This document shows, piece by piece, positions 9,250-18,358 of a DNA stretch of 64,000 bases. The stretch comes from Adhaeribacter rhizoryzae (GTDB lineage Bacteria > Bacteroidota > Bacteroidia > Cytophagales > Hymenobacteraceae): assembly GCF_008629685.1 (NCBI RefSeq), contig NZ_VWSF01000022.1:44118-108117 (forward strand), read 5' to 3'. How positions within the stretch are numbered: the first letter of the stretch is position 1; the number at the start of each line of letters is the position of its first letter. The notes beneath the pieces were generated by a model. That model was not told the DNA's origin. It was given only the letters and a program-made list of their open reading frames with translations, and ran no database searches. The translations under genes and the position numbers were made by a program.

Positions 9250-11205
9250 ATGAAAAAACGATATAACATAAAATCAATTATAGGAACAGCCGCCCTAACC
9301 TTATTTCTGGCGGGATGCTCCGATATTTTAGAAGAACAACCGCGAAGTATTTATGAACCCGGTTTTTTTCGTACCGAAAGAGGTGTTCAGGGAGGATTAA
9401 CTTCTATGTATGCCCACTTGCGTTATATATATGGGCAAGCCTACTACTATAATGCTACCCAAACCGGTACCGACGAAGTAACATGGGCCCAGAGTGCGGA
9501 TCAAAACTTTAAGGTAATGGATCTGTCGGGTCAGGGAGAACTGAATGCTGCCAGCAGCCGGGCCGATGTATTGTGGGGAGCCGCATTCTCTAACATTAAT
9601 ACGGCTAGCGGTATTATCGAGAATGCTGCCGAAGTAGGAACAATTTCAAATGCGCTGATTGGCGAAGCCAGGTTCTTCCGCGCATTCGATTACTTTCAGT
9701 TGGTGCAAACGTTTGGCGGGGTTCCTTTAGATTTAGGCGCCGGAGAACTAAAGTTTAACACCAACGCGGTGCGGACAGCCGTACGCAACACGGTACCTGA
9801 GGTTTATACCAAAGCTATATTCCCGGATTTATTGATTGCGGTAAATGATTTGCCAGAAACCCCACGTGTTACCGGAGGGGCATCTAAAAATGTTGCGCGC
9901 CATTATTTGGCAAAAGCCTATCTTACTTACGCCTGGTGGCTGGAAAATCCAAACAATATTCCTACTTACCCGGAAGCTCCGCGCACTGATCCGGATGGAC
10001 ACAATGCCCAGTGGTACTTTCAGCAGGCATACGACGTAGCTGCAACCGCCATTAATAACCCTGGCCCGTATGCTTTACAGCCTACTTACTACGATGTAAA
10101 CCTAGGATCAAACGACCGCAACAAGGAAACAATGCTGTACGCCGACCATACGGAATCGAGCCAGTTTTATAACGGCGGTAGCCTTACTTTTGGCTCTGGC
10201 GGTGCTCCCGATAACTTTGCCGGCTGGATGATGACCTGGAATTATACCGAGCTCAGAAGTGGCGCCGATCCAAACTGGGCGGCTTCCATCAACTCCGTTC
10301 AGCGGGAAGCAGTACAAGCCTTAGGGCGCCCTTGGACCCGGATGGCTCCTACCATTGGGGTATTTACCAACACCTTTGCTGATAAAACAAATGATTCGCG
10401 CTACGATGGTACCTTTACCACCGTTTTCCGGGGCAACTGGCCCAAAGCCGGCGATACAAAAGCGGTGGTATATAATGCCAATAGTTTGCCGGTTAGCCCA
10501 GGCGGAGCAATATTAACTTTCCTGAACGACGAACCCGCTACGCCTATTACGTATCCTAACGGAGCAGGCAGAAACGGTATTGGTGCCGGTGAATTACCCG
10601 GCAGATCTGATTTTGTAATATCGCCGCAAGGCATAAGCAGAATTGTATATCCCGGTCTTTGGAAGCTTGGACCTTACCGTACCGACAACGGCAATGGATT
10701 AGGCCAGCCAAATGCGGGCAGTACCCGGCCCTTTAACATTGCTAAATATTCAGAGTTCTACTTTATAGCGGCCGAAGCTGCGGTAAAGGGTGCCGCTACG
10801 CAACCGGGTAAAAGCGCCAGAGATCTGATTAACGTTATTCGGGCCCGTGCCGGCAAATGGCGCTGGGATAACAACGGCAATACGGCCAAAGTAGTAGATA
10901 ATAGTGCAGCGATGATTGCGGCTACGCCCGCCACTATAGATATTAATTATATTCTGGCAGAACGTTCGCGGGAGTATTTTGGTGAAGGATACCGCTGGTT
11001 TGATTTGGTGCGTACCCAAAAATGGACGGAACTGGCTTCTACTTACCAGATTGCCGGTGTTGCAAAAGGAGATCATAAAGCGGTTACCGTAACGCGTACC
11101 ATTCAACCATTCCATTATTTGCGCCCAATTCCGCTCGGGCAGCTGGATGCAATGCAAATGACCGCCGAAGAAAAAACCAAATTTCAGAACCCAGGCTATT
11201 TGTAA
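9250..11205 (+). CDS. SusD/RagB-family surface glycan-binding lipoprotein (xylan locus)
   Basis: Partner lid of the preceding SusC-like barrel, on the outer face of the outer membrane. The signal peptide ends in a lipobox (LFLAGC, Cys23). SusD family features include the N-terminal CSDILEEQP, the helical repeat region (GEARFFRAFDYFQLVQTFGGVPL) and the C-terminal ILAERSREYFGEGYRWFDLVRT with a final YLRPIPLGQLDAM. At 651 residues it is longer than average for SusD (about 500-600), from an expanded middle section (about 270-420). Only 11 bp separate it from susC, and a strong terminator follows. Confidence 0.94.
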   Translation: MKKRYNIKSIIGTAALTLFLAGCSDILEEQPRSIYEPGFFRTERGVQGGLTSMYAHLRYIYGQAYYYNATQTGTDEVTWAQSADQNFKVMDLSGQGELNAASSRADVLWGAAFSNINTASGIIENAAEVGTISNALIGEARFFRAFDYFQLVQTFGGVPLDLGAGELKFNTNAVRTAVRNTVPEVYTKAIFPDLLIAVNDLPETPRVTGGASKNVARHYLAKAYLTYAWWLENPNNIPTYPEAPRTDPDGHNAQWYFQQAYDVAATAINNPGPYALQPTYYDVNLGSNDRNKETMLYADHTESSQFYNGGSLTFGSGGAPDNFAGWMMTWNYTELRSGADPNWAASINSVQREAVQALGRPWTRMAPTIGVFTNTFADKTNDSRYDGTFTTVFRGNWPKAGDTKAVVYNANSLPVSPGGAILTFLNDEPATPITYPNGAGRNGIGAGELPGRSDFVISPQGISRIVYPGLWKLGPYRTDNGNGLGQPNAGSTRPFNIAKYSEFYFIAAEAAVKGAATQPGKSARDLINVIRARAGKWRWDNNGNTAKVVDNSAAMIAATPATIDINYILAERSREYFGEGYRWFDLVRTQKWTELASTYQIAGVAKGDHKAVTVTRTIQPFHYLRPIPLGQLDAMQMTAEEKTKFQNPGYL

Positions 11206-11213
11206 TTGCTAGC

Positions 11214-11248
11214 TAAACAAGGTGTACCAGTCCGGTACACCTTGTTTA
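11214..11248 (+). terminator. Terminator of the xylan susCD operon
   Basis: A perfect stem of 12-13 bp (AACAAGGTGTACC / GGTACACCTTGTT) with a 5-nt loop and T-rich tail begins about 9 nt after the SusD stop codon. Confidence 0.9.
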
Positions 11249-11494
11249 TTTAAAAGCCTGCCCAAAGGCCTGTTAACTATTTTAAAAAACCAAAAGCTGG
11301 CCTGGCGCAAAACCACTGCTTACAGTAATCCTGAAAATTTAAAAACAGGCAGACTTAATACATAAAAAATAATTACTTTAGGCACTTACTTATGCAGTTA
11401 ATGCTCATTAAGTAAACACCCGCTTCCTTTATTAAAATTGAAATTCCCGAACTCAGATAAAAATTATTAACCAACTATCCACCAGCTTGCGCTC

Positions 11495-12352
11495 ATGAAA
11501 TTATTTTTGAAAAGCTTACTCTTTTGTTTAATAATAGCTTCTTTAACGGCTGCCGCTCCCCCGCAGAACGGTGCTAAAGTAAACTGGAAAAATGTAAAAG
11601 TTTTGGTGTATACCAAAAACGGTAAAGGTTATGTGCACGATAATATACCTTTTGCGGCTAAAAGTATTCAGAAAATGGGCCAGGAGAATGGGTTTAAAGT
11701 AGAAGTAACCGAAGACCCGGCAATATTTACCGAAGACAAACTAAAAGATTTTACCTTAATTATTTTTACCAGTACCAACAACGATGTATTTGATACCGAT
11801 GCCCAAAGAACGGCTTTCCGGCGCTACATACAAGCCGGCGGCGGCTTTGTAGGAGTGCACTCGGTAACCGGTACCGAACGTAACTGGACCTGGTTTAAGC
11901 AAATGGTGGGCGGAACTTTTGTCTGGCATGCCAAAAACCAGGTATTTAATGTAAAATTAATTGATCCATCGCACCCCACCATGCAAGGTTTGCCTAAAGT
12001 TTGGGAACGCAGTTTAGGCGACGAATGCTATTTTACCAAAGAGCTTTACCCGGGCATAAAAGTTACCATGGCCCACGACTTAACTTCTTTTAAAGCTTTA
12101 GATGCCGCCGATGCCGAAAAAGTTAAGCAATATTCTGGCCCTTATAAAGATTTGTTTCCGGCAGTTTGGTACCAGCATTTTGACGGCGGCAATATTTGGG
12201 TTACCACCCTGGGCCATAACAAAGAATACTACCAGGAACCTATGTTTTTAAAGCACTTATTACAAGGCATCCAATTTATTGCTGGCCAAAGCAAAAAACT
12301 CGATTATACCAAAGCATATGCCCAATCGAAAGATGCGCCCGTGCGGTATTAA
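11495..12352 (+). CDS. Exported ThuA-domain protein
   Basis: A 285-residue protein with a signal peptide (about 1-20) and a ThuA-like domain of the class I glutamine-amidotransferase-like fold: VKVLVYTKNGKGYVHDNI, FRRYIQAGGGFVGVHSVTGTERNW, then the end motif IWVTTLGHNKEYY. ThuA was named from trehalose utilisation in rhizobia. In Bacteroidota these proteins usually sit beside Gfo/Idh/MocA oxidoreductases and carbohydrate genes, as here (58 bp to the next gene), and probably act on oxidised sugars. The exact reaction is not known. The domain call is secure. Confidence 0.85.
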   Translation: MKLFLKSLLFCLIIASLTAAAPPQNGAKVNWKNVKVLVYTKNGKGYVHDNIPFAAKSIQKMGQENGFKVEVTEDPAIFTEDKLKDFTLIIFTSTNNDVFDTDAQRTAFRRYIQAGGGFVGVHSVTGTERNWTWFKQMVGGTFVWHAKNQVFNVKLIDPSHPTMQGLPKVWERSLGDECYFTKELYPGIKVTMAHDLTSFKALDAADAEKVKQYSGPYKDLFPAVWYQHFDGGNIWVTTLGHNKEYYQEPMFLKHLLQGIQFIAGQSKKLDYTKAYAQSKDAPVRY

Positions 12353-12409
12353 ATTTTATGCCTAAATTAACCTATACTAAAATTATCCACCAACTATAGT
12401 AAACTTATC

Positions 12410-13846
12410 ATGAATAAAAATGAGCATGAATTAAATAGCAGAAGGGAGTTTATTAAAAAAGCAGCAAAAAGTGCTTTGGTTACTTCCGTGGCTATTACCG
12501 GCTTTCCTACTATTGTGCCCGCCTCGGTATTTGGCAAAAATGCCCCCAGCAACAAAATTAATATTGGGCAGATTGGTATTGGCCGGATAGCCCGGGGCCA
12601 TGATTTACCCGAAACCTTTAAATACGATGTGGCCCGGATTATGGCCGTAGCCGACGTAGATAAAAACCGGCTACAAAGCGGCAAACAAATGATAGAAGGT
12701 TGGTACGATAAAAAAATGAATACCAAAGGCTACCTGGATGTAAAAATCTACGACGACTATAAAGAACTGCTGGCCAATAAAGATATTGATGCGGTTATGA
12801 TTAGCACCCCGGATCACTGGCACGCCCAACCCGCCATAGAGGCCGCAATGGCCGGCAAGCATATTTACCTGCAAAAGCCAACTTCCCTTACCATAGAAGA
12901 AGGCCGCCAAATGAGCGATGCCGTGCGTAAATCAGGGGTTACGTTTCAGTTGGGCAGCCAGCAGCGTTCTATAAATCCGTGGCCGCAGTTTAAAAAAGCT
13001 TGCGAGCTGGTCCGGAATGGCCGTATTGGTAAATTATTAAATGTGCATGTAGGTTTACCTTCTGACCCTGCCGGTGGCAGCACCGCCGAAATGCCGATTC
13101 CAGAAAATCTGAACTACGACATGTGGCTGGGCTCTACCCCTTATATTTATTATACCGAAGAGCGGGTGCATTCGCAAAAAGACGTTAATTCCCGTCCGGG
13201 GTGGTTGCGCTCTGAGCAATTTGGGGCCGGTATGATAACCGGTTGGGGTGTTCACCACATAGATATTGCGCATTGGGGTATGAATACAGAACTAACCGGC
13301 CCCATTGAACTAGAAGCAAAATTTGCAGATTTCCCGAAAAAAGGATTATGGTCGGTGCACGGCGATTATGCCGTAGAATCGAAGTATGCTAACGGGGTAA
13401 CCATGTTTATAAACAGTAAAAACCCGAACGGTATTAAGTTTGAAGGCACCAACGGCTGGATATTTGTTACCCGTGGCGAAGGCGGCGTTACCGCCTCAGA
13501 CCCAACTTCCGGTGGCAAACAAAACAAAGCCTTCACGGCCAGCGACCCCAAAATATTAACTTCCGAAATAGGAGCCAAAGAAACCCACCTGTACGCCAGC
13601 CCCGAGCAGCACGGCAATTGGCTCGATTGTATCCAGAACAAAAAAGAAACCATTAGTCCGGCCGAGGTGGCCCACCGTTCGTGCAGTGCCTGTTTGCTGG
13701 CGCACGCTGCCATGAAAGTGCCGGGCAAACTATATTGGGACCCTAAAAAAGAAGAATTTAAAAATAATGCCGAAGCCAATAAATTACTCTCCAGGCCGCA
13801 GCGTTACCCGTACGGTACTAATTATGTAGTCAACAGAAAAAGCTAA
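12410..13846 (+). CDS. Gfo/Idh/MocA-family oxidoreductase with Tat signal
   Basis: NAD(P)-dependent sugar oxidoreductase family. The N-terminus carries a twin-arginine motif (SRREFIKKAAKSA) followed by a hydrophobic stretch, indicating folded export to the periplasm with bound cofactor. The Rossmann motif INIGQIGIGRIARGH follows at about residue 45. The usual E-K-P motif is present as LQKP, with the lysine retained. The C-terminal alpha/beta domain contains GWGVHHIDIAHWG, seen in exported glycosidase-like or dehydrogenase members of this superfamily. It lies 58 bp after the ThuA gene and is probably co-transcribed. The substrate is unknown; an uronic acid or sugar from xylan is plausible. 478 residues is normal for the exported type. 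Confidence 0.88.
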   Translation: MNKNEHELNSRREFIKKAAKSALVTSVAITGFPTIVPASVFGKNAPSNKINIGQIGIGRIARGHDLPETFKYDVARIMAVADVDKNRLQSGKQMIEGWYDKKMNTKGYLDVKIYDDYKELLANKDIDAVMISTPDHWHAQPAIEAAMAGKHIYLQKPTSLTIEEGRQMSDAVRKSGVTFQLGSQQRSINPWPQFKKACELVRNGRIGKLLNVHVGLPSDPAGGSTAEMPIPENLNYDMWLGSTPYIYYTEERVHSQKDVNSRPGWLRSEQFGAGMITGWGVHHIDIAHWGMNTELTGPIELEAKFADFPKKGLWSVHGDYAVESKYANGVTMFINSKNPNGIKFEGTNGWIFVTRGEGGVTASDPTSGGKQNKAFTASDPKILTSEIGAKETHLYASPEQHGNWLDCIQNKKETISPAEVAHRSCSACLLAHAAMKVPGKLYWDPKKEEFKNNAEANKLLSRPQRYPYGTNYVVNRKS

Positions 13847-14194
13847 TTCGTATTTGCCATTTCTAATTTTAGAATTTATAGCAACGGATAAGAATATAAT
13901 CTGAAGCTGTTTAATATTTCTGACTCGAGCAGAATCTGGTGCCATTGGTGGTGTTATCGCTGCTAATTCTAAAGCTTCTGCCAAACTGCTTGCTGGTGCC
14001 TCCTTCGCGAGGGCAGCGGGTTTAACCAATATTTAAAATGCTAAACAGCTTCACATTTTAATTTAATACAGGCTATTATAATATCGAAAAGAAAACTGGG
14101 AAATATTCAACTGGGTTTCTTTAATATATTGCCGCTGGTAATTTTTGCCTAGAAAATCCAAAACCGCCTTTTAAAAATATTATATAAAATATAA
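13847..14194. other. Intergenic gap, no gene seen
   Basis: 348 bp between the Gfo/Idh/MocA gene and the SDR gene. Both strands were checked: I see no ORF with a recognisable protein, no strong hairpin and no exact TAnnTTTG box. The last 60 bp is AT-rich and may hold the SDR promoter. Confidence 0.4.
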
Positions 14195-14998
14195 ATGTTT
14201 AACCTAACAGATAAAGTAATTGTAGTAACGGGTGGCACCGGCATTTTGGGCGGTGCGTTTATTAAAGGCATAGCCGATGCCGGTGGTAAAGTAGTAATAT
14301 TGGGCCGGAACGAGGAAGTGGGACGCGAAAGGGAACAAGAAGTAATATCCGCTGGCGGAGATGCTTTGTTTATTCCGGCCGATGTTTTGCAACAGGAAGA
14401 CTTGGAAAAAGTCTGCCAGCAGGTGTTAGATACCTTTGGCCGGATAGATGCTTTGGTTAATGGCGCCGGTGGCAACGTGGCCGAAGCGGTAATTGGTCCC
14501 GATAAGGATATTTTTTCGGTAAATATCCAAGCCCTGAAGCAGGTTTTCGATTTGAACCTGTACGGTACCATTTTACCCACTACTATTTTTGGCCGGCACA
14601 TGGTAACCAATGGTGGTACCATTATTAATATTTCTTCGATGGCTGCCCAGTCGGCGATAACGAGGGTACTGGGCTACTCTATGGCAAAGGCCGCCGTCGA
14701 TAATTTTACCCGCTGGATGGCAGTGGAACTGGCAAACCGCTACGGCGATAAAATACGGATGAATGCCATTGCGCCCGGCTTTTTTGTAACCCACCAAAAC
14801 CGCAGTTTATTAACTACCCCCGATGGCGGCTATACGGCCCGCGGCGAAGCCGTTATCCGTAACACCCCTTACAAACGGTTTGGCGAACCCGAAGAACTGA
14901 TTGGCACCTTAATTTGGTTACTCAGCGATGCCTCTAAATTTGTAAGCGGCGAAGTAATCTGCGTAGACGGTGGCTTTTCGGTGTTTTCGGGCGTTTAG
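14195..14998 (+). CDS. SDR oxidoreductase, probable D-mannonate (fructuronate) oxidoreductase
   Basis: Classical short-chain dehydrogenase of 267 residues: nucleotide motif TGGTGILG (12-19), NGAGG (89-93), catalytic Ser147/148, Tyr161 and Lys165 in YSMAK, and the C-terminal PEELIGTLIWLLSDASKFVSGEVICVDGGF. SDRs placed directly before uxuA are commonly the SDR-type D-mannonate oxidoreductase, reducing D-fructuronate to D-mannonate, which UxuA then dehydrates. The family is certain; the substrate is inferred from the adjacent mannonate dehydratase and the GH67 gene. The 184-bp gap to uxuA contains a hairpin. Confidence 0.85.
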   Translation: MFNLTDKVIVVTGGTGILGGAFIKGIADAGGKVVILGRNEEVGREREQEVISAGGDALFIPADVLQQEDLEKVCQQVLDTFGRIDALVNGAGGNVAEAVIGPDKDIFSVNIQALKQVFDLNLYGTILPTTIFGRHMVTNGGTIINISSMAAQSAITRVLGYSMAKAAVDNFTRWMAVELANRYGDKIRMNAIAPGFFVTHQNRSLLTTPDGGYTARGEAVIRNTPYKRFGEPEELIGTLIWLLSDASKFVSGEVICVDGGFSVFSGV

Positions 14999-15055
14999 TT
15001 AAATATTTAATTCATTTTACAAATAAAATAAGGAAGGTACAAGGACTTCAAATTC

Positions 15056-15112
15056 TGTCATTCAGGAGGAAACTATGTTGTTACTTGCCAAATAGTTTCC
15101 TCCTGAATGACA
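15056..15112. repeat. Perfect 21-bp-arm hairpin (GTCATTCAGGAGG type)
   Basis: Arms at 15056-15076 and 15092-15112 are exact reverse complements, with a 15-nt loop. The same arm sequence recurs at 32532-32588 with a different loop, so this is a dispersed repeat. It lies inside the probable SDR-uxuA transcript, where it could stall transcription or protect an mRNA end. Confidence 0.75.
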
Positions 15113-15182
15113 GGGGTGGACTCCTGTAATTAATTATAGCTAACTAGCAAATAGGTTATTACATAAATCATTTAAACAATCC

Positions 15183-16352
15183 ATGAAATTGCGAGAAACT
15201 TGGCGTTGGTTTGGTCCGCAAGACCCGGTAACGCTGCAGGATATTAAACAAACCGGTGCCGAGGGTATTGTAACGGCCTTGCACCACATTCCGCACGGCG
15301 AGGTTTGGCCCATAGCAGAAATACAAAAGCGGCAGGCCGAATTAGCTGCTTATGATCTTACCTGGGATGTGGTAGAAAGCGTAACCATTCACGAATCTAT
15401 CAAAACCCGCACCGGCGATTACCAGCGCTATATCGATTTATACAAAGAATCTCTGCGGAATATTGCCGCCTGCGGCATTAAGATTGTAACCTACAATTTT
15501 ATGCCCGTAAACGACTGGACCCGCACCGATTTGGATTTAATAATGCCCGATGGTTCCAAAGCGCTTTACTTTAACTGGTTCGATCTAGCGGTATTCGATA
15601 TTCATATTCTGCAAAGAGAAAATGCCCGTCAGGATTATTCTGAGGCAGTTTTGGAGGAAGCGGAAAAAAGATACCAAAGCTATACGCCGGAAAAATTAGA
15701 TTACCTGGTAAATATTGTCATGTTCGGGATTCCGGGTGAGAAAAAACAGACTTTGGAAGAAATGCGGGCAAATTTGGCCCGTTACCAAAATATTGACCGC
15801 ACCGTACTACGCGAAAACCTGAAATATTTTCTGCAGCAAATAGCGCCGGTAGCCGATGAAGTAGGAATAAAACTGGCCATTCACCCTGATGATCCGCCGT
15901 TTAATATTTTGGGTTTACCACGCATTGTGAGTACCGCCGAAGATTTAGAATTTATTTTATCAGCCGTACCCAACCCAAGCAATGGCATTTGTTTCTGTAC
16001 CGGTTCGCTGGGCGCTAACCCCCATAATAATTTACCCGCAATGGCCCACATGGTAGGTGACCGCATTCATTTTGTGCATTTAAGAAATGTTAGAAAAGAC
16101 GAACACGGCAATTTTTACGAAGACGACCACCTGGGCGGCGACGTAGATATGTACGCCGTAATGAAAGAAATCTTAACCGTTCAGCAGCAAGTAGCGGAGC
16201 CCATTCCGTTCCGGCCCGACCATGGCCACCAAATGATGGATGATTTGCAGAAAACCACTAACCCCGGCTATTCCTGCATTGGCCGGATGCGCGGTTTAGC
16301 TGAACTGCGTGGCTTACAAGAGGGTATTTGTCGTTCTGAAAACTGGGTTTAG
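15183..16352 (+). CDS. uxuA: Mannonate dehydratase
   Basis: Dehydrates D-mannonate to 2-keto-3-deoxy-D-gluconate in the hexuronate pathway, using a divalent metal. The full-length 389-residue protein has the UxuA signatures LHHIPHGEVW, TYNFMPVNDWTRTDL, the metal-binding IHPDDPP, CFCTGSLGAN, HFVHLRNV and FRPDHGHQMMDD. It follows the SDR in the same direction. With the alpha-glucuronidase at 2196 this gives a partial glucuronate pathway. Uronate isomerase (UxaC), KDG kinase and aldolase are not in the window. Confidence 0.96.
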   Translation: MKLRETWRWFGPQDPVTLQDIKQTGAEGIVTALHHIPHGEVWPIAEIQKRQAELAAYDLTWDVVESVTIHESIKTRTGDYQRYIDLYKESLRNIAACGIKIVTYNFMPVNDWTRTDLDLIMPDGSKALYFNWFDLAVFDIHILQRENARQDYSEAVLEEAEKRYQSYTPEKLDYLVNIVMFGIPGEKKQTLEEMRANLARYQNIDRTVLRENLKYFLQQIAPVADEVGIKLAIHPDDPPFNILGLPRIVSTAEDLEFILSAVPNPSNGICFCTGSLGANPHNNLPAMAHMVGDRIHFVHLRNVRKDEHGNFYEDDHLGGDVDMYAVMKEILTVQQQVAEPIPFRPDHGHQMMDDLQKTTNPGYSCIGRMRGLAELRGLQEGICRSENWV

Positions 16353-16377
16353 AAAGAAGTTAGCAGTACGCCAAAAG

Positions 16378-16944
16378 ATGAATAAAGTAAACCTTAAGAA
16401 ATCTAAAAGTAAGGAATATCAATCAGCAAAGATTAAAAGGTATTGGATGATTGATGTTTTTGCCTTTCTTATTTGTTTCGCAGCAATGTTTGGAATTGGC
16501 GTAGTAAGCTTTGACAATATTTTACAAGGGACTAAATTTTTTATTTTATTTGCCTTAGCAGGACTCATAATTTCAATGATATTAGTTTGGCTATTGTTTG
16601 CAATCTTGCCGAACTTAAAAAATTATGAACGTACCTCTAAATATATTTCGACTAGTCTCATTTTTATTGGCCTTACATTGCTTGTTCCTGAAATTGCTGC
16701 TTTTATTAATGATAGATTTAGCTTAACTGCTGAATGTTCTGATTATAAAATACAGAGAAAATCCTTAGGAGGTAATCGCTCAAAGACTTATTGGATATAT
16801 GTAAATATAAATGGTCAAGAGGAGCGTATTGAGCTTTATAAAACAAAGTGGGAACAGTACAATGAAAATGAACCAATTACACTTTGTATGGCAGTAGGCT
16901 TTTTGGGATTTGAAGTGATTAGAATAAGCAATAATAGTAGATAA
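16378..16944 (+). CDS. Hypothetical multi-pass membrane protein, low-GC
   Basis: I do not recognise a family. The frame is open from 16309, inside uxuA, but the ATG at 16378 is the best start because it lies 25 bp after the uxuA stop and gives 188 aa beginning MNKVNLKKSK. A basic N-terminus is followed by hydrophobic segments at roughly 25-47, 55-78 and 95-115, then a soluble C-terminal domain of about 75 residues (SDYKIQRKSLGG, KTYWIYVNINGQEERIELYK). AT content is visibly higher than in neighbours, with many AAA/ATT/TTT codons, which suggests recent acquisition. A bidirectional terminator lies downstream. Confidence 0.7.
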   Translation: MNKVNLKKSKSKEYQSAKIKRYWMIDVFAFLICFAAMFGIGVVSFDNILQGTKFFILFALAGLIISMILVWLLFAILPNLKNYERTSKYISTSLIFIGLTLLVPEIAAFINDRFSLTAECSDYKIQRKSLGGNRSKTYWIYVNINGQEERIELYKTKWEQYNENEPITLCMAVGFLGFEVIRISNNSR

Positions 16945-17030
16945 AATAAAGCCTTCTACTTAACAAAAGCTAAAGTACGTTTAAACGCGTTCTAGTCCAG
17001 TCGTTAAATACTACCTATAATAATACTATA

Positions 17031-17066
17031 AGCCCCGGTACCTGATGTTGGTGCCGGGGCTTTTAT
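17031..17066. terminator. Bidirectional terminator between convergent genes
   Basis: A 12-bp stem (AGCCCCGGTACC / GGTGCCGGGGCT, one G-T pair) with a short loop is followed by TTTT on the plus strand and ends 16 bp before the stop of the convergent gene at 17082. Confidence 0.85.
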
Positions 17067-17081
17067 ATAAATAATTCAGGG

Positions 17082-18113
17082 TTAAAAAATATACCGGATA
17101 GGGCACCACGGAATAATTTCCTGCTGCAACTGCTTAAATTCTTCTATTAATTGGGCTTTTAGCTGGTGCTGGTAGCGCACGTTAATACCGCCAAACTGGC
17201 TGCGCTTAGTTTCCTGCGTTGCCGGTGTCCAGATTAATTCCTCGGCCTTCGGGTTGATGCTTAAATTAACTTCGTGTTGCCAGAAGTTATGCGTTAAAAA
17301 TATTACTTCAGAACTCATTTGGGCTTTTACCTGCGGGTGCACTGCTTCGTTTAGTTGCGCAAATAATTCGCGGTAATCATCCTGCCAGCCTTCGTAAACA
17401 ATCACCGGCGAAAAGTTAACATGCACCTCGTAGCCGGCCTGGTAAAAATCGTTGATGGCGGCAATGCGCTTGTCAACAGAATCAGTGCGCACATCTACCA
17501 GCTTACTTACTTTATGGGGCAATAAACTAAACCGGATGCGAACTTTGCCTTGCGGATCGTAAGTAAGCAAATCGGGATTCACGAACTTGGTAGCAAAAGT
17601 GGCAAAAGCCTTCGGGTGCTGCCGGTAAAAATCTACAGCTACTTTTACATTATCCGAAATAGAAGCATCTACCGAAATATCGGAGTTACAGCCAATATCG
17701 TAGGTGTAGTACAAGGGGTGGGTTTGGTTAGGCACTTTGGGCCAAACCTGCTTTTGCACGTGCTTATCTACCGCAGCCAATATTTCTTCGGTGTTGGTAA
17801 ACAAGGTAATCGGGTTTACGGGCTTGTTCCGGTCTACGTAGCAATAAGCACAAGCGCCTAAACAGCCGTTGGCTAAGCTAGGCGAAATAAAATCAGAACT
17901 CCGGCCACTCTCTTTGCAAATTAAGGTTTTTAAACGGCCCAACACCAGCACATTAGACTTTACCTGGTAATGGTTGCCGTCTAAACCCGGCAAACGGTTA
18001 TGTTGCTTTATTTCTTCGCGGGCCGCATCCGGGTAAGTTGCCAAAGCCTGTAAACCGCGCGCGTTCAGCGCATCGGGGGTATATAATATTGTAGAAGGAT
18101 TGAGTTTCTGCAT
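17082..18113 (-). CDS. SPL-family (spore photoproduct lyase-like) radical SAM protein
   Basis: A 343-residue protein with the radical SAM cluster CLGACAYC (Cys84, Cys88, Cys91; C-x3-C-x2-C, spacing as in spore photoproduct lyase) and SPL-like flanks (SPSLANGCLGACAYCYVDRNK, KVRIRFSLLPHKVSKLVDVRTDSVDKRI). In sporulating Firmicutes the family repairs spore photoproduct thymine dimers. This bacterium is not expected to form spores, so the substrate here is uncertain; DNA photolesion repair or another radical reaction is possible. It stands alone on the minus strand. Confidence 0.85.
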   Translation of the reverse strand: MQKLNPSTILYTPDALNARGLQALATYPDAAREEIKQHNRLPGLDGNHYQVKSNVLVLGRLKTLICKESGRSSDFISPSLANGCLGACAYCYVDRNKPVNPITLFTNTEEILAAVDKHVQKQVWPKVPNQTHPLYYTYDIGCNSDISVDASISDNVKVAVDFYRQHPKAFATFATKFVNPDLLTYDPQGKVRIRFSLLPHKVSKLVDVRTDSVDKRIAAINDFYQAGYEVHVNFSPVIVYEGWQDDYRELFAQLNEAVHPQVKAQMSSEVIFLTHNFWQHEVNLSINPKAEELIWTPATQETKRSQFGGINVRYQHQLKAQLIEEFKQLQQEIIPWCPIRYIF

Positions 18114-18358
18114 ACAGGATTATAACAGGCGCCACGGGGGCTTGGTTCAGCTTGATGTTATTTAATGTTGTTGGTAATCAGTAGTTTATAAATAATATTT
18201 GAGCTGATTTAGCATGCGTTTACCTGCCTGAAATCAGAGGAAATAATATTATAATCGGGCTAAAATCTGGGTCTGATTACGCTAATAAACCAGCAAACCT
18301 ATTTAATGTTTTTGTAGTTTTTAAGCGCATTTTTTAAGAAGAGTACGCCGGGTAGGTG

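Noticed and set aside
16309..16377. Upstream in-frame start for the low-GC membrane protein, overlapping uxuA
   Set aside because: The 23 additional codons lie inside the uxuA reading frame region and translate to its out-of-frame sequence; the ATG at 16378 is a better start.
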